48,324 nt of DNA from CAYNTG01 sp964400105 (GTDB lineage: Bacteria; UBP14; UBA6098): contig CAYNTG010000008.1 in NCBI GenBank assembly GCA_964400105.1, forward strand, positions 1 to 48,324, read 5' to 3'. The notes beneath the pieces are model-generated. The model was not told the origin of the DNA, did no database searches, and saw only the letters and a list, made by a program, of their open reading frames with translations. Shown here in pieces: positions 24,164-34,400 of the stretch; position 1 is the first letter of the stretch; the number at the start of each line of letters is the position of its first letter. Both the position numbers and the translations under genes were made by a program.

Positions 24164-27100
24164 ATGAGAAGATTTCTCGTTTTCCTGGGTTTGTTTATTA
24201 TAGCGGGAGCGCTTTTAGCTCAGCCTGTAACACCGCACACAATTTATGGTTATGTGGAGCGGTCCGATGGAACTTTTCCACCGGAAGCGTGTCTTCATAT
24301 GCAGTTCGATTTCGACGGACACCATTTCGATATGGATTCTCCCGAATTCATTGAATATGATGAGTCCATGGGCTTATTCTTCCTTCGGATCACCGACGAT
24401 CTTTTCGATGTTGGAGATTCGATTTTTATCTCGGTGATAGATTCCTGCCTCTACGAGGATCAGATATTCTATTATGCCTTCGATTCCATACCGGAAACCG
24501 ATGTTGGAACGATCACGCTCGATCCTATCGCGGGGCTTCGTCCGATCCTTTTGGGCGGAAGCATGACTCCTGTAACCGGTTATGTGACTACGGATTACGA
24601 ATATAGAGTTACCTACGCTTCCACTCCATGGGGGAGAGCCGCCGGTGTCGTTCAGGTTTTGATCGACGACGTTGCTTTCGATATGACCCGTGTCAGCGGT
24701 GCAACGCCGATTTGGGCAACTGGCGAACAATTCGTCGCGACAGTGGACGGCCACGATATTGGCAAGGACGATCATAGCTACTGGTTCTACGCCGAGGACA
24801 ATCTTGGCCTGCCGGCAGATACCGATCCGGTCGATTTCACTATTATGAACACCGCGCCGGAGGCTCCGGCTATCGGACTCGCACCGGAATATCCGTTCGA
24901 CGACGAGGATTTGGAGGCGACGATAGTTACAGGTTCGTTCGACGAGGACGGCGACGCTATCGATTACTATTACGATTGGTTCAAAGACGGCGTGCTTATG
25001 CCCGGTCTTTCTGGATTTTTCGAGGACGAACTCGATGCCGACAACACGAGCGTCGGCGAGGTATGGGAGGTTCGCATTTACGGACACGATGGCGATGAGT
25101 TCAGTCCGTTCGTTTCTGCCGAGGTGGAGATTATCGCTCCGATATTGAGCGATGGTGCGGTTACGCCGACGACCGGAGATCGCGCGACTATGTTCGCATA
25201 TTCGGTTACATATACAAACGTCCGCGATATCGAGGCGTTCGAGGTTAACATTATTATCGACGGCGGAGCGCCTATCGTAATGACGATGGCGCGCGACTGG
25301 TCGGACGGTGTCGATTTCACATACGAAACCATGCTTGATTTGGGCGACCACACATTCCAATTCGATGCTATGGATATCCTCGGGCACGAGGCTATCGGCG
25401 ATATCGACGAGCACGACGGACCTTCGGTCGGCAATAATTTGCCAACCATCACCGGCGCGACACTCGATGTCGATCCGGCACCTGCGACGGAGGTCTCTTT
25501 ATTGACCGCGGTCGCTGCCGGATGGGACGACCTCGACGGCGATCCCGAAGGCTATCATTATAATTGGTTCGTCGATGATATCATGATCGGCGAGACAGGC
25601 TCTACTCTGGACGGCGATTATTTCTCACGCGGCGATGTTGTTCACTGCGAGATTATCCCGTTTGATGGAATAGACGAGGGAACCGGAATTGCGACCGCCG
25701 CAGTTACTATCGGCAACTCGATTCCGACCGCTCCGGTGGCAGGTTATCTGCCAATTCCAATCTATGACAACGACGAAATTAACATTACTATAATAACAGG
25801 CTCCCTGGATGCCGACGGCGATGCTATCTCATATCATTATGAGTGGTCGATCGACGGTTCTGTTGTCGGTGGCGATGAATCCTATCTCGATGCCGCCGAG
25901 ACGGCTCCGGGGGATTTGGTTCATGTCGATGTTTGGGCGAACGACGGAATCGACGACGGCGAGATCGTCGGGCTGGATATTCCGGTGGATTGGCCGATCC
26001 TCTCGGACGGCGCTGTCGCTCCGGTTTCCGGTGCTCCGACGGAGACATTCCGCTACGAGGTTACATATACTTCCGAGCGGGATATCGAGCCGGGCAGGAT
26101 TTACGCGGTAATCGACGGGATCGACTACGCTATGGAGCCGGACGATCCGGGCGATTCCGATTACACGGACGGATACGACTTATATTACGAAACCGCTCTC
26201 CCCTTCGGCGATCACACATATGCTTTTACCGGCGAAGATGCCGATGGCAATGAGGCTTTCGGCGAGGAAGACGTTCGGCCGGGACCGGTTCAGGAGAACG
26301 AGATTCCGGTTATCACGGATATCTCGATCGATCCGTCCCCGACCGCGACCGAGAGCGATCTTATCTTTGTTACTGTTATCGCCACCGATGCGGATGGCGA
26401 TCCGGTTACACTTACCTATCAATGGTTCAACCTCGACGGCGCTATCGTCGATGCGACTACGCCCTCCCTTTACGGCGACGATTTCGATAAGGGCGACGTG
26501 GTTTGGTGCGAGGTCCTGCCGAACGACGGTTGGGAGGACGGCGATGCGGTTTTGAGCGATGAGGTTACTATCGTAAATACGCCGCCGACCATCTCTTCGG
26601 CTACGGTTATGTCCGATCCAGACGGCTATTTCAACGAGCTTGGCGAACTGGTTGCCAATGTTGTAGCTGGCGATATCGATGGCGATCCGTTGACTTTCGA
26701 ATACACATGGTTTGTGAACGATGTCGAGATCGATCCGGGGCCGGTTACGGCTTCGAGGATCGACGGCAGCTTCTTCGATCGCGGCGACGAGGTCTATTTC
26801 ACTGTTATCGTAACGGACGACGACGATGAGTTTGCGACGGCTACTGCGGAAGCGGTTACTATCGGAAATGCGCCGCCGGTTTTCGCCGATGTCGATATTA
26901 TTCCGGACGGGCCGACCACGAGGGACGACCTCGATGTTACAGTCGATGTCGATGATGCCGATGGCGACGAGATATTCATCTCCTATGCATGGTCTATCGA
27001 CGGTATGCCTATTCTCGGTGCCGGCGATCACATTCCTTATCACATGACCGAGCATTATCAGGTTTGGCATGTTGTCGTGACGGCGGATGACGGAATGGGC

Positions 27101-30100
27101 GGCGTTACGGAGGCGATGGACGAGGTTACGATCCTAAACACTCCGCCGCATGTTCCAGCGATTGTCGAGACGATAGTCGTTTTCGGCGTTCCATATTATA
27201 ATACGGTTATGGCATTCGATCCCGATCCAGATCGACTGATCTGGCATCTTATCGAGGGGCCTGAGAACCTTATTCTGGATACACTCACCGGCGATATCGA
27301 ATGGACGGTGTTCGACGAGGACGACACGATTGGTGTTTTCCCCGTTATAATCGAGATTACCGACGGCGACGATGTCACGACGATAGAATTCAACCTTCAT
27401 CTTTATCCGATAGGCAACGAGCTTTTCGCGCCGACGGGCCTGGAAGCTCTCAGCGGCTATATGCTCTCGATTCCGACGAGCTGGAACGCGCCCGCGTTGT
27501 TCGGGACATCGGAACTGCTTCCTTTGAGCTTCATGAACTACGAAGTTCAGCGCTCCGAGGACCTTATGGATTGGGGATCGATCGGTTCTCCGGCGGGCAT
27601 AGGCTATGTCGATGCCTCGGTTGCGGTTTCGACCACATACTATTACCGCATTCGTGCGATCTATGACGAGGGCGTCAGCGCCTGGTCGAATATCGATTTC
27701 GCGACGGCCGGAACGATCAATTCCAATATGCTCTATTCGAACTATACATATAGCGCTCCGCCGGTTATCGACGGCACGATCGATGAGCACGAGTGGTCCG
27801 ACGCGACCGAGCTTGCTATTGGCGCGCAGAAATTCTACGTGAAAAACACGGAGAACGTCCTTTATATGGCGTTCGTCGATGCCGTGGATACTGAACTCGA
27901 TATCGACGACGCATTTTATGCGCAGATCGAGGATAGTCATAACCTTCGCTGGCCCGCAGCTTCTGGAAGCGACGAGGGCGAATACCGCGTTACGGCGCTT
28001 TTGGATGGCGAGTCCGAGGCTACCTATCAGGGGATTTGGGGAACCTATCCCGGAAGTATCGGAAGGGACCTTCGTGCTACGAGCGAAGCTATCGGCGGCG
28101 CTGTCGGTGGTGGCGATGGTCATGCGGTGGTTTATGAGGTTGCTATCGAGATCGGCGACGAGTTTATGGCTCAGATCGACAACGAGATGGGTGGCGTTGT
28201 CGGATTCCGTTTCGCTATCTACGATGCCGGAACATATAGCTGGACCGATGTCTGGACGACTGGAAGCATTAATACGGATCCGGAAGGATTCGGAAATCTG
28301 ATGCTCGGAATCGGTTCTGGCGGACCGCATTTCAAGGTTTGGCCGAGGTCATATAACGTTACGGTTCTCGAGGGCGAGACGGCGACGCGGCCGATCTGGA
28401 TATCCAATCAGGGTAACGGATCGATCGATTACAATATCTATGAGACCTATCTTCCGATTTGGGAGGAAGGCCGCAGCCGCGATGCGACTCACCCGGTGCT
28501 GCTTTTCACGGACGAGCAGACTATCGGAATGGACGCACTCGATTTCCTCGGATATGGATACAATGTAGTTCATACATCGGCGGACTTTGTGAGTTGGCTT
28601 TCGATAGCCGACTATGCCGCCGCAGTGATCACTGTTGAGGACGATATTAGCCCGGCGGTTCTGGGCGTTATCGAGACGTTCATCGGTGCCGGAGGCAAGG
28701 TTGTTCTGGTTTGCCCCGACCTCGACGCTCAGTCCGGTCACACTATATGGGATGCGGTTGGAGTCGAGGTGTTCGCGGATATCGGAACGACGCCGAGCGC
28801 GTTGACGTGGGATTCGCCGGAGCATCCGATCTTCCATACGCCGTTCGAGGTTCCGCTTTCGGTTGAGACGGTTACAGGTTCATTTGCCGATTATGGCGAT
28901 GGAATCCTAACCGTCGATGCGACCGTTGTTGCGAGCTTCGACGAGCTTCCTTATCCGGGCAACGGCGCTATTGTGTTGGCCGCCGACGGCGCGATGTTCA
29001 TCAACAGCTTTGTGATGAACGACGACAGCGACAGCGACGGCGACGATGTTATGGATGGGATGGAGCTTCTCGCGAACGAGATTTATTACGTTATCGGTTT
29101 GGATGATATCCCGTGGCTCTCGGTCGATCCCGAAGAGGGAACGCTTTCGAGCCACCGGACGGACGAGGGTCTCGTTACATTTGACGCGACCGACCTTATC
29201 GAGGGGGATTATACGGGCTATCTGATCGCGACATCGACCGATCCCGGAAATCCAACGATCCCGGTGTTGTGTCAGTTCCATGTTCGCGAGCCGGATTATC
29301 ACCTTGCGACGTTGAACTTCCCGCCCGATCTCGTGATGGTTAGGCCGGGACAGACCTTATTCATGCCGATAAACGTTCACGGTATTCACCTTGCAGGTGT
29401 TTCAGAAATCGAGTTGACCGTTCGCACGAACGAGTTTGTGATTTCGCCGATGGACGTTACGAGCGATGATTACACTATTGTTGTAGATGAATACAACCTC
29501 GATCATATCACATTCACCGTTTCGCACGACTGGATGATGGACGACGGTTTGCTTTGCAACGTCGAATTCAGAGTCGCGTCGATGGCTCCAGCCGGATCGG
29601 CGAGCGATCTTCAGATTACGGCGGTCGCTTATAACGACGGTGCCTTTATCGGTGAGACCGAGACGATTGACGGCCGTGTTATGGTTCAGGCTGGCGAGAA
29701 CGACTGGCGCACGATGCTCCATTTCACCCACGGCGTGTATTCGGACGATCTATATATCGGTGTTAACCCCGCCGGCAGCAATGTTTTCGACGATGGGCTT
29801 GATATGCTCAGCGACGATGCCGGTTCGTGGTTCGATCCATATAGCGACATCGGCGGATTCGATCCGACGAACCCATTCCTCGACGGCGATATTCGCAGCT
29901 CGGTCGATAGCCTGATTACATGGGAAATTCCTGTGGGCGATTCCGCCGGTAAGCTCGAATGGTCGTTCCGCGACGAGGATACACTGACCTTGATGGGCAG
30001 CCTCTTCATCAACGGACGCATTGATATGAAGACCTCGTCTGTTTATTTCTACGAAGCTGGCGAGACCATTTATATAACCTACAGGATGGCTGGCGAGACG

Positions 30101-31207
30101 CCTTTCGATGTTCACCTTTATCCCGGTTGGAATATGATTTCGCTGCCGATTACGCTCCCCGGTGTGGAGCCGACGGTTGGGAACGTCTATCCCGACGTGG
30201 ATTACGCATACGAATATGATCCGGCGAGCAACATGTGGGTCGAGGCCGACATGATCGAGCCGGGCATCGGTTACGTTGTTCTTTCCACATCCGAACAGCA
30301 TTACACGCTCTGGGGTAGCCCGGTGGATGGATTCATCTTAAATCTCATAACCGGTTGGAACCTTATCGGTTCGGTTTACGGGACGGCGGACTTCTCGTCG
30401 CCATCGACCGATCCGGCTGGTGCGGTTATGGCTTTCCCGCAACATGCCGCGCAGTGGGATGTTATGTTGGGTGAGTATCAGTTCACCGACATTGTCGAGG
30501 GTGGCAAGGGTTACTTCGTTGCGGCGGGCGAGGATGCCTTACTTTATGTTCCGGGTACCGGTGTGGATAAAGCATTACCGGCTTCGAGCGGACATTCGGC
30601 GGTTCTCGATATCGAGATCGATGGAGAGACTATCGAGCTTCGGATCGGTGAAGCCGCTAACGATTGGCTCGTTCCAATTCCGCCGGCTGTGGATGGAAGT
30701 GTTCCGGTCGCTTATCTCAAGATCGATGGTTGGAAGGCTCGCGAGGTATATTTCAATGCTATCTGCGGGTGCGAATTAGTCGTCGATCGTGCGGCGAAGG
30801 TCAGGATCGGCGGGCTTTCTGCTGGGATGAGCATCGGTTTGGAGATCGACGGCAAGACGGTCTATCTCGATGGCGAGGTGGAACTGCCTGCGGCCGGGTC
30901 GTATAAGCTAGTATTCAGCGATCTTCCACTGGTATTTGCGCTCGGCGCGAATATCCCGAACCCGTTCAATCCGACGACCTCGATCTCGTTCGATCTGTCG
31001 GAGCGTTGCGATGTCAAGCTCGATGTCTATAACATGCTCGGCAAGCGCGTAGCGACGTTGGAGGATGGCGAGATGTCGGCTGGAAGATATTCGGTAGTTT
31101 GGGATGGACGTGACGACAGCGGAAGATCGGTGCCTACCGGAATCTATCTTTACCGGATAGAAGCCGGGATGGATAAGGCATCGCGTCGTATGATTCTCCT
31201 GAAGTAG
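24164..31207 (+). CDS. Giant secreted repeat-rich surface protein (2347 aa) with sorting domain
   Basis: A signal peptide precedes the PHTIYG two-Cys domain (about 20-125). Then two beta modules alternate. Module A has a VTPxxG...VTY...LGDHTY pattern near 129, 325 and 610. Module B has a DxDGDxixYxYxWxxDG pattern near 228, 423, 516, 712, 804 and 901, with a cadherin-like variant near 992. Next are a fibronectin-III-like segment (1089), a CBM9/DOMON-like domain (1201), a Rossmann-like insert (about 1446), a BACON-like segment (1649), a cohesin-like domain (1711), GWN modules (1988, 2065) and the sorting domain (from 2264). Start at 24164 with AAAGGAGGGA. A role in surface adhesion or polymer binding is inferred. 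Confidence 0.9.
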   Translation: MRRFLVFLGLFIIAGALLAQPVTPHTIYGYVERSDGTFPPEACLHMQFDFDGHHFDMDSPEFIEYDESMGLFFLRITDDLFDVGDSIFISVIDSCLYEDQIFYYAFDSIPETDVGTITLDPIAGLRPILLGGSMTPVTGYVTTDYEYRVTYASTPWGRAAGVVQVLIDDVAFDMTRVSGATPIWATGEQFVATVDGHDIGKDDHSYWFYAEDNLGLPADTDPVDFTIMNTAPEAPAIGLAPEYPFDDEDLEATIVTGSFDEDGDAIDYYYDWFKDGVLMPGLSGFFEDELDADNTSVGEVWEVRIYGHDGDEFSPFVSAEVEIIAPILSDGAVTPTTGDRATMFAYSVTYTNVRDIEAFEVNIIIDGGAPIVMTMARDWSDGVDFTYETMLDLGDHTFQFDAMDILGHEAIGDIDEHDGPSVGNNLPTITGATLDVDPAPATEVSLLTAVAAGWDDLDGDPEGYHYNWFVDDIMIGETGSTLDGDYFSRGDVVHCEIIPFDGIDEGTGIATAAVTIGNSIPTAPVAGYLPIPIYDNDEINITIITGSLDADGDAISYHYEWSIDGSVVGGDESYLDAAETAPGDLVHVDVWANDGIDDGEIVGLDIPVDWPILSDGAVAPVSGAPTETFRYEVTYTSERDIEPGRIYAVIDGIDYAMEPDDPGDSDYTDGYDLYYETALPFGDHTYAFTGEDADGNEAFGEEDVRPGPVQENEIPVITDISIDPSPTATESDLIFVTVIATDADGDPVTLTYQWFNLDGAIVDATTPSLYGDDFDKGDVVWCEVLPNDGWEDGDAVLSDEVTIVNTPPTISSATVMSDPDGYFNELGELVANVVAGDIDGDPLTFEYTWFVNDVEIDPGPVTASRIDGSFFDRGDEVYFTVIVTDDDDEFATATAEAVTIGNAPPVFADVDIIPDGPTTRDDLDVTVDVDDADGDEIFISYAWSIDGMPILGAGDHIPYHMTEHYQVWHVVVTADDGMGGVTEAMDEVTILNTPPHVPAIVETIVVFGVPYYNTVMAFDPDPDRLIWHLIEGPENLILDTLTGDIEWTVFDEDDTIGVFPVIIEITDGDDVTTIEFNLHLYPIGNELFAPTGLEALSGYMLSIPTSWNAPALFGTSELLPLSFMNYEVQRSEDLMDWGSIGSPAGIGYVDASVAVSTTYYYRIRAIYDEGVSAWSNIDFATAGTINSNMLYSNYTYSAPPVIDGTIDEHEWSDATELAIGAQKFYVKNTENVLYMAFVDAVDTELDIDDAFYAQIEDSHNLRWPAASGSDEGEYRVTALLDGESEATYQGIWGTYPGSIGRDLRATSEAIGGAVGGGDGHAVVYEVAIEIGDEFMAQIDNEMGGVVGFRFAIYDAGTYSWTDVWTTGSINTDPEGFGNLMLGIGSGGPHFKVWPRSYNVTVLEGETATRPIWISNQGNGSIDYNIYETYLPIWEEGRSRDATHPVLLFTDEQTIGMDALDFLGYGYNVVHTSADFVSWLSIADYAAAVITVEDDISPAVLGVIETFIGAGGKVVLVCPDLDAQSGHTIWDAVGVEVFADIGTTPSALTWDSPEHPIFHTPFEVPLSVETVTGSFADYGDGILTVDATVVASFDELPYPGNGAIVLAADGAMFINSFVMNDDSDSDGDDVMDGMELLANEIYYVIGLDDIPWLSVDPEEGTLSSHRTDEGLVTFDATDLIEGDYTGYLIATSTDPGNPTIPVLCQFHVREPDYHLATLNFPPDLVMVRPGQTLFMPINVHGIHLAGVSEIELTVRTNEFVISPMDVTSDDYTIVVDEYNLDHITFTVSHDWMMDDGLLCNVEFRVASMAPAGSASDLQITAVAYNDGAFIGETETIDGRVMVQAGENDWRTMLHFTHGVYSDDLYIGVNPAGSNVFDDGLDMLSDDAGSWFDPYSDIGGFDPTNPFLDGDIRSSVDSLITWEIPVGDSAGKLEWSFRDEDTLTLMGSLFINGRIDMKTSSVYFYEAGETIYITYRMAGETPFDVHLYPGWNMISLPITLPGVEPTVGNVYPDVDYAYEYDPASNMWVEADMIEPGIGYVVLSTSEQHYTLWGSPVDGFILNLITGWNLIGSVYGTADFSSPSTDPAGAVMAFPQHAAQWDVMLGEYQFTDIVEGGKGYFVAAGEDALLYVPGTGVDKALPASSGHSAVLDIEIDGETIELRIGEAANDWLVPIPPAVDGSVPVAYLKIDGWKAREVYFNAICGCELVVDRAAKVRIGGLSAGMSIGLEIDGKTVYLDGEVELPAAGSYKLVFSDLPLVFALGANIPNPFNPTTSISFDLSERCDVKLDVYNMLGKRVATLEDGEMSAGRYSVVWDGRDDSGRSVPTGIYLYRIEAGMDKASRRMILLK

Positions 31208-31219
31208 AGCGATATTAAA

Positions 31220-31248
31220 AAAGCCCCGTCGTTTATCGGCGGGGCTTT
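31220..31248 (+). terminator. Terminator after the 2347-aa gene
   Basis: AAAGCCCCGTC pairs with GGCGGGGCTTT (31220-31230 with 31238-31248, one G-T pair) around a 7-nt loop, followed by AATTTAAATT. The following 185 bases to the next gene are AT-rich; I see no clear gene or clean promoter there. Confidence 0.75.
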
Positions 31249-31432
31249 AATTTAAATTCTGTTCCGGGGTCGATATCTTGCGACCCCATTTTGATAATTA
31301 CTGTTGGTAGTGTTCGTTCTGGATTGGTGGCGGGAGTAGTTTAACCAAATTTTCAATTTAAAATTTGGCAACCATGTCACTTTACTCGTATATTTAATAA
31401 TCATATAAATATCCCATTGAAAAGGAGCGATA

Positions 31433-34400
31433 ATGAGATTACGCACTATTATCCTGGTTTTAATGATCGTTTCGATTGCGGGTGTTTCGCTCGCACAATC
31501 CCACCCACATCTCGTCTATGGCGTCTTGCGCAGTTCGGACGGCGGTTTTCCGAATCCCGAGTGCATAATTTTCAATGCCTGGATTACCGGGCGGCCTACC
31601 GAGATATTGACTCAGGACTCTCTGGGTTGCAGCTTCGAGGACAGCTTTTGGTTCGTCAATACCGGAAATTTCGATACCGAGGCCGAGGATGACGCCGAGC
31701 TTAATATCTGGTTTAGGGATACATGCGAGGCCGAGACGCTTACCGTGGTCGGCAATATCGATCTGTCGTATCCCGAAGAAAACTGGGGGGCGAGCATGTT
31801 GGTTTCGGGGGGGTTTGTCGAGCGGGAGATCGAGCTTACAGCGCCGAATGGCGGCGACGATTACCTTTGGGACGATCCTATAGATATAACATGGACGAGC
31901 GATGGGCCGGTTACCGATGTCGAGATCGAGTATTCCTCGAACGACGGTGGAAGCTGGGAAACGATAATCGCAAGCACGGGAAACGACGGCATCTACGAAT
32001 GGACAGCGCCGCATATCAGTTCGGACGAGGTTCTTTTCCGCGTAACCGATATCGACGATCCTCCGGTTTTTGATGTTTCGGACGGTTTTACTTCTATAAA
32101 TCCTTCGCCGGTTCCGACCATCGAGATGGTCTATCCGAACGGCGGAGAGGTTCTGTTTGTGGATTCTACCGTCGCGATCTTATGGAACGCGACGGATATT
32201 GCCGGTTCGATAGAGCTTTTCATCTCGCAAAATGCGGGGGTTAGCTGGATTTCTATCGCCGACGGCCTCGGCGCGAGGGGGGTTTTCGATTGGACGGTTA
32301 TCGGACCGGTTTCCGAGGAATGCTTGATGCGTGTCGTTTCGGATGACGACACCACCCTTTTCGACGACAGCGACGACCTTTTCGAGATTGCGGAATGTAT
32401 TCCGCCGGTTCCAGATACTATTGCTCCGGCGCAGATCGTCGATCTGGTCGTTGTCGAGGTGGAGCCGACGCGGGCACATCTTGCGTGGACTGCTCCCGGT
32501 GACGATGGCATGACCGGAGCGGCGAGCTTATATACTTTGGGCTATGATGATTTCGGGTTCGACTGGCCGGCGACATGGGAGGTCGCGGGTATGCCTGCTC
32601 CGGAGGATGCAGGAACGCCGCAGGATGTTTGGATCGAGGGGCTTACGCCCGAAACCGACTACTGGGCTGCAATGAAGTCGCAGGACGAGGTGCCGAATAT
32701 ATCGGATATGTCGAACATGGTCGAATTCACGACGCCGCCCGCCCCGGATATTATACCGCCGGCGGCATTCGAGATCGATACGCTGGTCGCGCGTGATGTT
32801 TCATTTAACAGCTTTACGATCTATTGGGATGCCCCCGGCGACGACGGCGCGGTCGGCACGGCGAATATCTATGATTTCCGCCTTTCGGAAACCGCGTTCA
32901 TCGAGGGGGATTTCGAGACGATAGGCGAGGTGACTTCGGGTGTGCCGGAGCCGCTCATCGCGGGCACGCGCCAGACACTGACGGTCGATGGCCTCGAACC
33001 GGACACGGATTATTGGATTGCAGGACGTGCTTTTGACGAGGTTCCCAACGAGGGTGGGATATCGAATATCCTTCACATCAGGACGCACGAATATACTGAC
33101 ATTATCCCTCCGGGAAATATCTGGGACCTTTCATGCGGCGACCTCGATATCAACTCGATCGAGCTTGTGTTCACCGCGCCGGGCGATGATGGGTGGGACG
33201 GCACGGTCGGAATCGGCTATGAAGTCAGATTTACGCCGGACACGACATTCGACCCGATGCTTTGGGCTTATGTCGATGTTCACGATACGATTCCGCCGGT
33301 TCCGGGAAGAACCGAGGTTCATTACGTCGTCGATGGGCTCGACAGCGGGCGTTTGTATTATTTCATTGTCCGCGCTATCGACGACGACGGACCGAGTTCT
33401 AATCCCTCCGATCTGGCTGGATGCTGGACGCTTGGTCGCGTTAATCCATTGCCGGATATCGTGATGCGGGAAGACGATCCCGACACGACGATCTATGATG
33501 TCCCGTCGATCTTCAATCCCCCTTCGGGGCTTGCTTTCGATGTCATTTCGACTGTGGATGGCATTAACGCCGCGTTGGTGGATTCGCAGGATATCCTGAT
33601 CTCACTCGATGAGGATTATTACGGCGAGGGATGGATAATCGTTACGGCCACGGATGGCGAGGATGTCCTTTACGACTCGGTTCATATTACGATAGAGCCG
33701 GTCAACGATGCCCCGCAATTTATTACTGTGCCGGAGGATACACTTATTCTCGACGGCTACCCGTGGAGCTATATGGCTATCGCCACCGATGTCGAAGGCG
33801 ATCCGGTCAGCTATGGCTTGATCTCCGGGCCGGTGGGCGTCGAGGTCGATATCTCCGGTTACGCCTCGTGGTTGCCGTCGGACATCGAGGGCACATACAC
33901 GATACGGATCGGTGCGTGGGACGCCGGGGATACGACGATTCAGGAATTCGATCTCGTCGTTATCAAGCACAGCCATCCGGTCTTCATCCCGCAGAATCTC
34001 GAGGCGTGGGACGGATTCCGCGATTGCGTGCCAGTCGTTTGGGAAGCGCCACCCGGCGTGAGAGGCGAGCTTCCGGTGCACCTTTCGCACTATCAGCTCT
34101 ATCGAAGCGAATACTACGATATCGGTTACTCGGTTCTGGTGGATTCTATTCCATTCAACAGCTACTGCGATAACAGCGTCGATCCGGGGCATCTCTATTT
34201 CTATAAGGTTAAGGCGATTTATAGAGAACCGGATTTCAACAGTGGATTCTCGAATATCGACGGAGGAGCTTCGCTTGCAAGTAATTGGCTTTACAGCAGT
34301 TACACGATTGCAACGCCACCGGTGGTGGATGGCGATCTTAACGAGCCGGTGTGGTTCGAGGCCACGGATACCGATCTCTTCGGAAGTTTCGGGCTTAGTA

